Assembly (NCBI GenBank): GCA_035581425.1
Contig: DATJVP010000002.1
Coordinates: forward strand, 5,371 to 69,370
Direction of reading: 5' to 3'
DNA length: 64,000 nucleotides
Source: DASZHJ01 sp035581425
GTDB taxonomy: Bacteria; Pseudomonadota; Alphaproteobacteria; ATCC43930; CGMCC-115725
Made by a program: the position numbers and the translations under genes. A model generated the notes under the pieces. That model saw only the letters and a list, made by a program, of their open reading frames with translations, was not told the origin of the DNA and did not search any database. Below are positions 56,804 to 64,000 of the stretch, one piece after another. Numbering within the stretch: the stretch's first letter is position 1; every line of letters begins with the position of its first letter.

Positions 56804-57667
56804 ATGCTCACATCAATCATCTACAACGTCGCAAACGGGCTGATGCTCGGCGCTTTCTACGTGCTGATGGCGCTGGGCTTGTCGTTGATCCTCAATCTCA
56901 GCAACGTCATCAACTTCGCGCACGGAAACTTCCTCGCGCTCGGCGCCTATCTCGCGCTCGAGCTCTCGAAAGTGATGGGCTTTTGGGGCGCATTGCTGAT
57001 CGCGCCGCTGCTGACGGCGCTGATCGGCGTGCTGGTCGAGCTGCTGATGCGCTTTGTCTACCGGCGCGATCCCGTCTACAGCCTGCTGCTGACCTTCGGG
57101 CTCGCCTTCGTGATGCAGGGCGCCATGCTCTGGTGGTGGGGCCCCAGCCCGCAGGCAATGGAAATGCCGGACATCCTGAATGCGCCCATTAGCGCGGAAC
57201 TGTTCTTCGTGAATTGGTATCGCATCTTCACGGTGGTCGTCGTCATCGCCACCGTGATCGGCGTCTTCGCGTTCCTGCGTCACACGAGGGTCGGCCTGCG
57301 CATCCGCGCCGGGACCCTCGATCTCGACACCGTGTCGGCGCTCGGGGTCAACGTGAAGCTGCTTCGCACCTTCAATTTCACCGTGGGGTGCCTGCTCGCG
57401 GGGCTGAGCGGGGTGCTGCTGACCGGCAAGAACGGCATCAGCCCCAACATGGGCGACGATTATTTGATGCCGAGCTTCATCGCCATCATCGTCGGCGGGG
57501 CCGGCAGCCTGACGGGCACCCTGTTCGGGGGCTTGCTGATCGGCATCACCGCAGCAGTCACCGGTGCGATCTATGCCCCCGCGAGCGAGGTCGTGATCTT
57601 CGTGATGATGATCCTGGTGCTGCTGACCCGGCCGCGCGGTCTGATGGGCGAAGAGGGAATGCTTTAG
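56804..57667 (+). CDS. ABC transporter permease, LivH type
   Basis: 287 aa. About eight membrane helices, starting IIYNVANGLMLGAFYVLMALGLSLILNLSNVINFAHGNFLALGAYLALEL, a signature of LivH permeases. The GLRIRAGTLDLDTVSALGVNVKLLRTFNFTVGCLLAGLSGVLL segment contains the EAA-like coupling loop. The end YLMPSFIAIIVGGAGSLTGTLFGGLLIG is also typical. The stop TAG overlaps the GTG of the next permease by one base. A 95-base gap separates it from the binding-protein gene. Confidence 0.94.
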   Translation: MLTSIIYNVANGLMLGAFYVLMALGLSLILNLSNVINFAHGNFLALGAYLALELSKVMGFWGALLIAPLLTALIGVLVELLMRFVYRRDPVYSLLLTFGLAFVMQGAMLWWWGPSPQAMEMPDILNAPISAELFFVNWYRIFTVVVVIATVIGVFAFLRHTRVGLRIRAGTLDLDTVSALGVNVKLLRTFNFTVGCLLAGLSGVLLTGKNGISPNMGDDYLMPSFIAIIVGGAGSLTGTLFGGLLIGITAAVTGAIYAPASEVVIFVMMILVLLTRPRGLMGEEGML

Positions 57668-58680
57668 TGAGCAGCGTGATAGCCGCCACCGCGTCGGTGC
57701 AACGCTCGGCCCAGAGGCGCTGGTTGCCGGTGGCGGTGATTTGGCTGGCGCTCGTGACGGTTCCGGTCTGGTTTCCGCTGCTCGGCGGCTACAACGCGCT
57801 CGCCGGCAGTGTGCTGGTGTTCGGGCTCGCGGCGATGGGGCTCAACTTGCTGCTGGGATTCACGGGCGTCCTGAGCTTCGGGCATGCCGCCTATTTCGGT
57901 CTCGGCGCCTATGGCGCGGGGCTGATGCTCAAATACGTCGCCGCCAGTACGCCGCTCGCCATGCTCGCCGGCACATTGTTCGGCGGGTTGGCGGGGACGC
58001 TCTTCGGCCTGGTCATCGTGCGGCGGCGCGGCGTTTATTTCGCGATGTGCACGATCGCCTTCGGACAGATCTTCTACTACATCGCCTACAAGTGGAACGA
58101 CTTCACCGGCGGGTTCGATGGGCTGCGCGGGTTCCACCGCGAGCCCATCGGGATCGGAGCATTGACCCTCGACATCACGGACGAGCAGCCGTTCCTCTTC
58201 CTCTCCGAGGGGTTCCGTTTCTACTATTTCACCCTGGCGATGTTCACCATCGCCGTCGTGCTCATGGGCCTGCTCGTGCGCTCGCCCTTCGGCCGCACCT
58301 TGCGCGCGATCCGCGAGAACGAGCGTCGGGCGCGCTTTCTCGGGATCCCGGTCGAGCGGCATATCTGGCTGTCCTTCTCGGTCTCCTGCTTCTTCACCGC
58401 GCTCGCCGGCACGCTTTACGCGCTCCTCAACAACTTCGCCGATCCGCTGGCGCTGCACTATACGCAGTCCGGCTACTTCGTGATCATGGCGGTGTTGGGC
58501 GGCATGCGCTCGTTCTGGGGGCCTTTGCTGGGCGCGGCGGTGTTCTGGGTGCTGAAGGATTTCCTATCCTCCGCCTTGCCGGAGGAATGGATGGCCTTCC
58601 TGGGAGTGATTTTCGTGCTGGCGGTGCTCTTCTTTCCCCGGGGCATGCTGGGCATGCTGAAGCGGCGGAGCGCCGAATGA
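57667..58680 (+). CDS. ABC transporter permease, LivM type
   Basis: 337 aa from the GTG at 57667, which overlaps the LivH stop. LivM features are LLLGFTGVLSFGHAAYFGLGAYGAGLML, RRRGVYFAMCTIAFGQIFYYIAYKWNDFTGGFDGLRGF, FGRTLRAIRENERRARFLGIPVERHIWLSFSVSCFFTALAG and VIMAVLGGMRSFWGPLLGAAVF. A large loop around residues 170-185 lies in the periplasm. It pairs with LivH to form the channel. Its stop overlaps the following ATPase start (ATGA). Confidence 0.94.
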   Translation: MSSVIAATASVQRSAQRRWLPVAVIWLALVTVPVWFPLLGGYNALAGSVLVFGLAAMGLNLLLGFTGVLSFGHAAYFGLGAYGAGLMLKYVAASTPLAMLAGTLFGGLAGTLFGLVIVRRRGVYFAMCTIAFGQIFYYIAYKWNDFTGGFDGLRGFHREPIGIGALTLDITDEQPFLFLSEGFRFYYFTLAMFTIAVVLMGLLVRSPFGRTLRAIRENERRARFLGIPVERHIWLSFSVSCFFTALAGTLYALLNNFADPLALHYTQSGYFVIMAVLGGMRSFWGPLLGAAVFWVLKDFLSSALPEEWMAFLGVIFVLAVLFFPRGMLGMLKRRSAE

Positions 58681-59426
58681 GCATGCTCGACGTGCAGAAG
58701 GTGACGAAGAATTTCGGCAGCCTCGTCGCCGTGCAAGAGGTGTCATTGCGCGTGGAGCCTGGCGAGCTCAGGGCCGTAATCGGGCCCAACGGCGCGGGCA
58801 AGACCACGTTCTTCAACATGATCAGCGGTTTCTTCCCGCCTAGCTCCGGCCATATCGTGTTCGACGGAGCGGACGTGACCGCCCTCCCCGCGCACAAGCG
58901 CGTGACGATTGGCATGGCCCGGACGTTTCAGATCACCGAGATCTTTCCCGACCTCTCCGTGCACGAGAACGTGCTCAGCGCCGTCGAGGTCGCCGCCGGT
59001 CGCCGCCTGCGTCTCTGGAACACCAAGAGCGACGCCGCCCGCGACGAGCAAACCGTCGCAGAGACGCTGACGATGGTCGGTCTTTCCGCCAAGGCGAACC
59101 GGCTGGTGGGCGAGCTCGCGCATGGCGACCAGCGCGCGACCGAGATCGCGATGGCGCTGGCGCTCCGCCCGCGACTCCTTCTGCTCGATGAGCCGACGGC
59201 CGGCATGGGCGATCAGGAGACCTACGAGATCACCAACTTGATCCGCCGCCTGCACCGTGAGAACCAATATACGATCGTGCTGATCGAGCATGACATGCGC
59301 GTGGTCTTCCATCTGGCGGACCGCATCTCCGTCCTCGACCAGGGCCGGCTGCTCGCGGAGGGAACGCCCGCTGAGATCGCCGCCAACGAGGCGGTGCAAG
59401 CGGCCTATCTGGGCAAGGCCGCATGA
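58677..59426 (+). CDS. ABC transporter ATP-binding protein, LivG type
   Basis: 249 aa. Walker A is GPNGAGKTT (about residues 36-44). The Q-loop is in ARTFQITEIFPDLSVHENVL, Walker B is LRPRLLLLDEPTAGMGDQE, and the H-loop is in IVLIEHDMRVVF. The usual ABC signature LSGGQ is replaced by ELAHGDQRATEIAM, as in many LivG proteins (LxyGxQR). The C-terminal LivG tail AEGTPAEIAANEAVQAAYLG is present. It overlaps both the LivM stop and the LivF start by 4 bases. Confidence 0.94.
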   Translation: MSMLDVQKVTKNFGSLVAVQEVSLRVEPGELRAVIGPNGAGKTTFFNMISGFFPPSSGHIVFDGADVTALPAHKRVTIGMARTFQITEIFPDLSVHENVLSAVEVAAGRRLRLWNTKSDAARDEQTVAETLTMVGLSAKANRLVGELAHGDQRATEIAMALALRPRLLLLDEPTAGMGDQETYEITNLIRRLHRENQYTIVLIEHDMRVVFHLADRISVLDQGRLLAEGTPAEIAANEAVQAAYLGKAA

Positions 59427-60145
59427 ACGCGCTCGAGGCCAGCGGTCTCCATACCTATTACGGCAAGAGCCACATTCTGCACGGCGTCTCGCTGTCGGTT
59501 CCCGAGGGCAAGATCACGACGCTGCTCGGACGCAATGGTGCTGGCAAGACGACGACCCTGCGCAGCATCATGGGCCTCACCCCCGCGCGCGAGGGGACCA
59601 TCTCGATCTTCGGGGTGCCCATCACTCACTCGCCGTCGTACCGCATTGCCGCGCTCGGCGTCGGCTACGTGCCCGAGGGAAGGCGCATCTTCCCGAACCT
59701 GACCGTGGACGAGAACCTGCGCGTCCCCATCGTCCGCGAGGGGCCCTGGACGATCGAGCGCGTCTACAAGCTCTTCCCGCGGCTTGCCGAGCGCAAGCGC
59801 AACCGCGGACGCCAGCTCTCCGGCGGCGAGCAGGAGATGCTGTCGATCGCGCGAGCGCTCCTCGTCAATCCGAAGCTCCTCATTCTCGACGAACCATCGC
59901 AGGGCCTGGCGCCGCTCATCGTACGCGAGGTCTTTCGCATCGTCGCGCAAATGCGCACGGAGGGAATCTCGGTGCTGCTGGTCGAGCAGAACGTCCGCAT
60001 GAGTCTCGAGATCGCCGACGATGCCTATGTGCTCGACAGCGGCGAGATCGTCTACAGCGGCGGCGCCAGAGAGCTCGCCGCGGATGAGGAGCGCGTGCAG
60101 GCGATGGCCGGCGCAAGCGCCGAGGAGTGGGGTCCGGCGCATTGA
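59423..60145 (+). CDS. ABC transporter ATP-binding protein, LivF type
   Basis: 240 aa, second ATPase of the importer. It has the Walker A GRNGAGKTTTLRSIMGL, LivF-specific YVPEGRRIFPNLTVDENL, the signature QLSGGEQEMLSIARALLVNPKLLILDEPSQGLAPLIV with the Walker B Glu, and LLVEQNVRMSLEIADDAYVLDSG. It starts inside the LivG stop. Nothing on the same strand follows for 853 bases, so the importer operon ends here. Confidence 0.95.
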   Translation: MNALEASGLHTYYGKSHILHGVSLSVPEGKITTLLGRNGAGKTTTLRSIMGLTPAREGTISIFGVPITHSPSYRIAALGVGYVPEGRRIFPNLTVDENLRVPIVREGPWTIERVYKLFPRLAERKRNRGRQLSGGEQEMLSIARALLVNPKLLILDEPSQGLAPLIVREVFRIVAQMRTEGISVLLVEQNVRMSLEIADDAYVLDSGEIVYSGGARELAADEERVQAMAGASAEEWGPAH

Positions 60146-60998
60146 ACACCGCGTCGAGTCGCGGTCGAGTCGCGCCGGAACTTCCTGTCGTCGCCTAAAG
60201 ATCGGGCTATCTAACGCCAATAAAATCGGCAGGCCGAGATTCCACCGGGAGGTGATGGCATCGTGAATTCGAGGGCTCGCGCGGGCGTCTGCCCGACGCT
60301 CACCGCGAGCGGCCGAATGTCGCAGAGGAAAGCGCGGGAGTCATTGATCCCGCGATGAATTTGCGCGGCGCGAACGCTTGCATTCTCGTCGAGTCGCGTT
60401 GCGAGTCGACTCTGCGAAACTCCCGCGCGAATTTGCATCACCAGCGCGGCAAACCTCGTAGTCGCCACGATCTTCCCCTCACAACACCTTGAGAAAGCCA
60501 CGTTTCGTGGGAAAATACTGACATCGATCCCATCGGCGAGCCGTGTCGCTCGTCGAAGTGCGGTGGAACGCTGGGGATCACGGCCTACGACAGGGCGATG
60601 TTGGCGGCCAAATTGGGGTGGTGATGGGTTTTCGCGCGCGGGCTCGTGCAGTCGGGCTGTACCCGTCGAACCGACAGAACTCCGGGGAGCATTTTCCCAT
60701 CGGCGAGGAGCCGGTGCCACCTCACGGCACGCGGCTTGCAATGATTCCGATGGGTTGGTCTGCGCGGATGCCGAGTGAAGCCATGCGAGTTCACGAGAGT
60801 GTGCAGAGCGCCCAAATTGGGGCGCAACGGGCGTTCTGTGCGCGGGAGGCGAGATGAATAGGAGTTCATTTTCGCGAAACGCAATGATCGTTCGCGTTGA
60901 ACCGTTCTCCCTTAAGCCTTGTTTAGTACCGCAGGCATAGACTCGAGGTTAACGCCGGGTAAACGCTTGGCGGTTGAGGCCAGAATGGCGAGGTTTGG
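60146..60998. promoter_or_regulatory. Long regulatory region upstream of prkA
   Basis: No gene is supported in these 853 bases; short open frames on both strands lack ribosome sites and family resemblance. Contents: nine GANTC sites between 60156 and 60944; a hairpin CGCGGGA/TCCCGCG (60333-60354); a palindrome TTGGC-G-GCCAA (60601-60611); an 11-base direct repeat CCAAATTGGGG (60608-60618 and 60812-60822); and a sigma-54 promoter match (60725-60742). An 18-base imperfect palindrome GCGCCCAAATTGGGGCGC (60808-60825) surrounds the second repeat. TTCGCGAA (60871-60878) is a further short palindrome. The layout is that of a sigma-54-dependent promoter with remote activator sites, leading to prkA. 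Confidence 0.55.
60724..60742 (+). promoter_or_regulatory. Sigma-54 (RpoN) -24/-12 promoter of prkA-yeaH
   Basis: The sequence ACGGCACG-CGGC-TTGCAAT matches the consensus TTGGCACG-N4-TTGCA(A/T). The invariant GG (60726-60727) and GC (60738-60739) are separated by exactly ten bases. A transcript from about 60751 would have a 248-base leader before prkA. E. coli yeaGH is known to depend on sigma-54 and NtrC during nitrogen starvation, so the match agrees with the family's biology. Confidence 0.7.
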
Positions 60999-62945
60999 AT
61001 GAGCGCACACGACGAGCTCTTTAGCCTCTTCTCCCGCCTCTACGACGGCGAGAAAGAGACCGAGATGTCCCTTGAGGACTATCTCAAGTCCTGTGCGCGC
61101 GAGCCCATGGCCTATGCAAGCGCGTCGGAGCGCATGCTCGCCGCGATCGGCGAGCCGCAGCTCATCGATACGAGCCAGGACACGCGCCTCGGCCGCATCT
61201 TCATGAACCGCACGATGCGGGTCTATCCGGCTTTCCAGGATTTCTACGGCATGGAGGAGACGATCGAGCGGATCGTCGGCTTCTTCCGCCACGCGGCGCA
61301 GGGCCTCGAGGAGAGGAAGCAGGTGCTCTACCTCCTCGGCCCCGTCGGCGGCGGCAAGTCCTCGCTCGCCGAGCGCCTTAAACTCCTGATGGAGCGCATG
61401 CCGATCTACGTGCTCAGGGCCGGCAAGGAGATTAGCCCCGTCTTCGAGAATCCGCTCGGTCTCTTCGATCCCGACCGCATGGGCGAGGTGCTGGAGCGCC
61501 GCTACAAGATCCCGAAGCGCCGCCTCACCGGCCTCGCATCCCCCTGGGCGCTGAAGCGTCTCGACGAGTTCGGTGGCGACCTCCAGAAATTCTCTGTCGT
61601 GAAGCTGCATCCCTCGCGGCTCCGCCAGATCTGCGTCGCCAAGACGGAGCCCGGCGACGAGAACAACCAGGACATCTCGAGCCTCGTCGGCAAGGTCGAC
61701 ATCCGCAAGCTGGAGTTCTTCAGCCAAGCCGATCCCGACGCCTACGCCTTCTCCGGCGGCCTCAACCGCACGACGCAGGGCATCCTCGAATTCGTGGAGA
61801 TGTTCAAGGCGCCGATCAAGATGCTGCATCCGCTGCTGACGGCGACGCAGGAGAACAACTACATCGGCTCCGAGAACATCGGCGCGATCCCCTTCCAGGG
61901 CATCATCCTCGCGCATTCGAACGAGGCGGAGTGGCAGAGCTTCAAGAACAATCGCAACAACGAAGCCTTCATCGACCGCATCTGCGTGATCAAGGTGCCG
62001 TACTGCCTGCGCGTCACCGAGGAGTCCAAGATCTACCAGAAGCTCCTCACGGGGAGCGAGCTCGCCAACGCGTCCTGCGCGCCGGGCACGCTCGAGATGC
62101 TCGCGAAATTCTGCGTGCTTTCGCGCCTCAAGGCGCATGAGAACTCGAACCTCCACTCGAAGATGCGCGCTTATGACGGCGAGAGCCTCAAGGACAGCGA
62201 TCCCCGCGCGCGCACCGTGCAGGAATATCGCGACGCCGCCGGAGTCGATGAGGGTATGGACGGGCTCTCCACCCGCTTCGCTTTCAAGTCGCTCTCCAAC
62301 ACCTTCAACTTCGACACGCAGGAGGTGGCGGCCGATCCCGTGCATCTCATGTACGTGATCGAGCAGTCCGTGCGCCGCGAGCAATTCCCCGAGGACAGCG
62401 AGAAGAGGCTTCTGGGCTTCATCAAGGCCGAGCTCGCGCCGCGCTACGCGGAATTCATCGGCAACGAGATCCAAAAGGCCTATCTCGAATCCTATGGGGA
62501 TTACGGGCAGAACCTCTTCGACCGCTACGTCGCCTACGCCGACGCCTGGATCGAAGATCAGGACTACAAGGACCCCGACACCGGGCAGCTCATGGATCGC
62601 GAGATCCTGAACCAGGAGCTCTCGAAGATCGAGAAACCCGCAGGCATCGCCAATCCCAAGGACTTCCGCAACGAGGTCGTGAAGTTCGCGCTGCGCGCGC
62701 GCGCAGCGAATGCCGGGAAGAATCCTTCCTGGACCTCCTACGAGAAGCTCCGGGAGGTGATCGAGAAGCGCATGTTCTCGCAGGTCGAGGACCTGCTGCC
62801 GGTCATCAGCTTCGGCTCCAAGAAGGACTCCGACACCGAGCAGAAGCACAACGATTTCGTCGAGCGCATGGTCACGCGCGGCTACACGCCGCGGCAGGTG
62901 CGCCGTCTCGTCGAGTGGTACATGCGGGTGAACAAGGCAGGGTGA
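60999..62945 (+). CDS. prkA: PrkA family serine protein kinase (YeaG)
   Basis: 648 aa. The N-terminal AAA+ module has Walker A LLGPVGGGKSSL (112-123), PIKMLHPLLTATQENNYIGSENIGAIPFQGIILAHSNEAEW with Walker B-like and sensor residues, and RICVIKVPYCLRVTEE. The C-terminal PrkA kinase-like domain has KMRAYDGESLKDSDPRARTVQEYRDAAGVDEGMDGLSTRFAFKSLSNTFNFD and the conserved end TRGYTPRQVRRLVEWYMRVNKAG. Members are reported as Ser/Thr kinases or AAA+ proteases needed in sporulation (Bacillus) and sustained nitrogen starvation (E. coli). The ATG at 60999 gives the conserved start MSAHDELFSLFSRLYDGE. yeaH follows 26 bases downstream. Confidence 0.97.
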   Translation: MSAHDELFSLFSRLYDGEKETEMSLEDYLKSCAREPMAYASASERMLAAIGEPQLIDTSQDTRLGRIFMNRTMRVYPAFQDFYGMEETIERIVGFFRHAAQGLEERKQVLYLLGPVGGGKSSLAERLKLLMERMPIYVLRAGKEISPVFENPLGLFDPDRMGEVLERRYKIPKRRLTGLASPWALKRLDEFGGDLQKFSVVKLHPSRLRQICVAKTEPGDENNQDISSLVGKVDIRKLEFFSQADPDAYAFSGGLNRTTQGILEFVEMFKAPIKMLHPLLTATQENNYIGSENIGAIPFQGIILAHSNEAEWQSFKNNRNNEAFIDRICVIKVPYCLRVTEESKIYQKLLTGSELANASCAPGTLEMLAKFCVLSRLKAHENSNLHSKMRAYDGESLKDSDPRARTVQEYRDAAGVDEGMDGLSTRFAFKSLSNTFNFDTQEVAADPVHLMYVIEQSVRREQFPEDSEKRLLGFIKAELAPRYAEFIGNEIQKAYLESYGDYGQNLFDRYVAYADAWIEDQDYKDPDTGQLMDREILNQELSKIEKPAGIANPKDFRNEVVKFALRARAANAGKNPSWTSYEKLREVIEKRMFSQVEDLLPVISFGSKKDSDTEQKHNDFVERMVTRGYTPRQVRRLVEWYMRVNKAG

Positions 62946-62971
62946 GGTCAGAACATCGGAGCTAGTGCGCC

Positions 62972-64000
62972 ATGAACATCATCGACCGCCGTCCCAACCC
63001 CAAGGGCAAGAGCCTGCCCAACCGGCAACGCTTCCTCGAGCGTGCGAAGCACGAGATCAAGGACGCCATGACGGAGGCGCTGAAGCGCCGCAAGGTCGGG
63101 CAGAACTCCGACGGCGAGAAGGTGTCGATTCCCACTGACGGAATTGCCGAGCCCACCTTCCGCCGCGCGAGCCACGGCGGCAGTCGCGACTACGTCGTCC
63201 CCGGCAACAAGGAGTTCGTGGTCGGCGACCGCATCAAGCGCCCGCAGGGCGGCGATGCCGCGGGCAAGGGCGAGGCGAGCCCCGAGGATGGCGGCGAGCG
63301 CGACAACTTCGAGTTCGTGTTGACGAAGGAGGAGTTCCTCAATCTCTTCTTCGACGACCTCGAGCTCCCCGATCTCGTCAAGACCAAGATCAGCGATCAG
63401 GAATCGACCCAACTCGTGCGCGCGGGCTATTCCGTGGTTGGAAATCCCGCAGCCCTCAACGTGCGCCGCACCATGCGGAACAGCCTCGCACGACGCATCT
63501 CGCTGAGCCGCCCGACGCTCAGCGACATCGCGGCCCTGGAGACGCAGGTGCAGACGGCGCTCGACGCCGACGACGCCGAAGGTGCCGCTCAAAACCGCGC
63601 GGTGCTCGACGCCGCGCTCCGCAAGAGCCGACGCGTTCCCTATATCGATCCCGTCGACGTTCGCTACAACCGCTTCGAGCGCATTCCGAAGCCCAACACC
63701 CAGGCCGTCATGTTTTGCCTGATGGACGTCTCGGGCTCGATGACGGAGCAGATGAAGGATCTCGCCAAGCGCTTCTTCATGCTGCTGCATGTGTTCCTCA
63801 CGCGGCGCTACAAGCATGTCGAGATCGTCTTCATCCGCCATACCTCGAGCGCGCAGGAAGTGGACGAGGACACCTTCTTCCACAGCCGCGAGACCGGCGG
63901 CACCATCGTCTCGACCGCGCTCGACGAGATGATGCGGGTGGTGCGCGCGCGCTACAACCCCGAGACCTGGAACATCTACGCGGCGCAGGCCTCCGACGGC
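62972..64000 (+). CDS. yeaH: YeaH/DUF444 family protein, partial
   Basis: The window ends inside this gene after 343 codons; full members are about 420-440 aa. It starts MNIIDRRPNPKGKSLPNRQRFLERAKHEIKDAMTEALKRRKV. The middle FVLTKEEFLNLFFDDLELPDLVK is conserved, and a von Willebrand A-type domain holds the MIDAS motif CLMDVSGSM (Asp252, Ser254, Ser256). The HTSSAQEVDEDTFFHSRETGGTIVSTAL segment contains the third MIDAS Thr/Ser. It is always found with prkA and usually with spoVR downstream, which would lie outside this window. Function: unknown partner of the PrkA kinase. Confidence 0.96.
   Translation, partial: MNIIDRRPNPKGKSLPNRQRFLERAKHEIKDAMTEALKRRKVGQNSDGEKVSIPTDGIAEPTFRRASHGGSRDYVVPGNKEFVVGDRIKRPQGGDAAGKGEASPEDGGERDNFEFVLTKEEFLNLFFDDLELPDLVKTKISDQESTQLVRAGYSVVGNPAALNVRRTMRNSLARRISLSRPTLSDIAALETQVQTALDADDAEGAAQNRAVLDAALRKSRRVPYIDPVDVRYNRFERIPKPNTQAVMFCLMDVSGSMTEQMKDLAKRFFMLLHVFLTRRYKHVEIVFIRHTSSAQEVDEDTFFHSRETGGTIVSTALDEMMRVVRARYNPETWNIYAAQASDG

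Noticed and set aside
60211..60857. Short open frames in the prkA upstream region on both strands
   Set aside because: No ribosome sites, no signal or domain features, and they overlap the regulatory sequences.
60912..62849. Long open frame on the minus strand opposite prkA (645 codons)
   Set aside because: It is the antisense of prkA; such frames are expected in GC-rich DNA with a strong third-position bias, and the translation is Leu/Glu/Arg-rich without a known family.

Overview
This window is GC-rich chromosomal DNA of an alphaproteobacterium. The evidence is a phasin, the alphaproteobacterial layout of the Tad/Cpa pilus genes, a ligase-associated DNA repair gene set, frequent ATGA/GTGA gene overlaps and GANTC sites in intergenic DNA. 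An order-level placement (Hyphomicrobiales or Rhodospirillales) would be a guess. I saw no rRNA, tRNA, CRISPR array, transposase, phage gene or plasmid function; the DNA looks like ordinary core and accessory chromosome.

Layout. 1-1601: a MarR-type repressor overlapping a truncated HlyD/EmrA-like efflux adaptor. 1792-12698: cell-surface polysaccharide genes. These comprise a WecA/MraY-type sugar-phosphate transferase, a methyltransferase, an XrtA-type polysaccharide deacetylase, a YdcF protein, a CapD/WbpM-type dehydratase, and a tightly overlapping block HAD phosphatase-rmlB-rmlA-tviB, with gmhA beyond. A nuclease-fold protein and a small Tyr-rich exported protein lie among them. 12702-19250: the four 'ligase-associated' repair genes (ATP-dependent ligase, exonuclease, Lhr-type helicase, PdeM phosphoesterase) with a phasin inserted before the last. 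19264-27105: small metabolic genes (NTF2-like, VOC, enoyl-CoA hydratase, two adenylate-forming enzymes, photolyase, a Tat-exported small protein, a creatininase) and a Zur-like regulator. 27113-31088: an orphan TadG-like protein, then thiC with a TPP riboswitch and an overlapping NUDIX gene. 31146-39364: dioxygenase, glutathione transferase, amidase, EamA transporter, membrane glycosyltransferase-like and acyltransferase proteins, an exported Ser/Lys/Gly pentapeptide-repeat protein and an unknown membrane protein. 39510-48607: a full Tad pilus operon (two Flp pilins, CpaA-F, TadB, TadC), followed by a GT2-like glycosyltransferase. 49691-54368: glutathione transferase, a TPR-SPOR lipoprotein, a DUF1345 protein and a phosphotransferase. 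54486-60145: NadX-like dehydrogenase and a complete five-gene branched-chain-amino-acid-type ABC importer. 60146-64000: an 853-base regulatory region carrying a good sigma-54 promoter match, then prkA and the start of yeaH.

How the genes work together. The polysaccharide genes supply nucleotide sugars (dTDP-4-keto-6-deoxyglucose, a UDP-HexNAc uronate, a UDP-4-keto-6-deoxy-HexNAc, heptose precursors) and the lipid-linked first step. The tad genes build an adhesive pilus. The repair genes form a known co-occurring DNA damage set. prkA-yeaH is a starvation/stress kinase module. I did not find a clearly new multi-gene system. The most interesting signals are the sigma-54 promoter flanked by an 11-base direct repeat before prkA, the twin pilins with one amino-acid difference in their mature forms despite many silent changes, the thiC-NUDIX coupling, an adenylate-forming enzyme lacking its usual catalytic lysines, and the exported GSKS-repeat protein.
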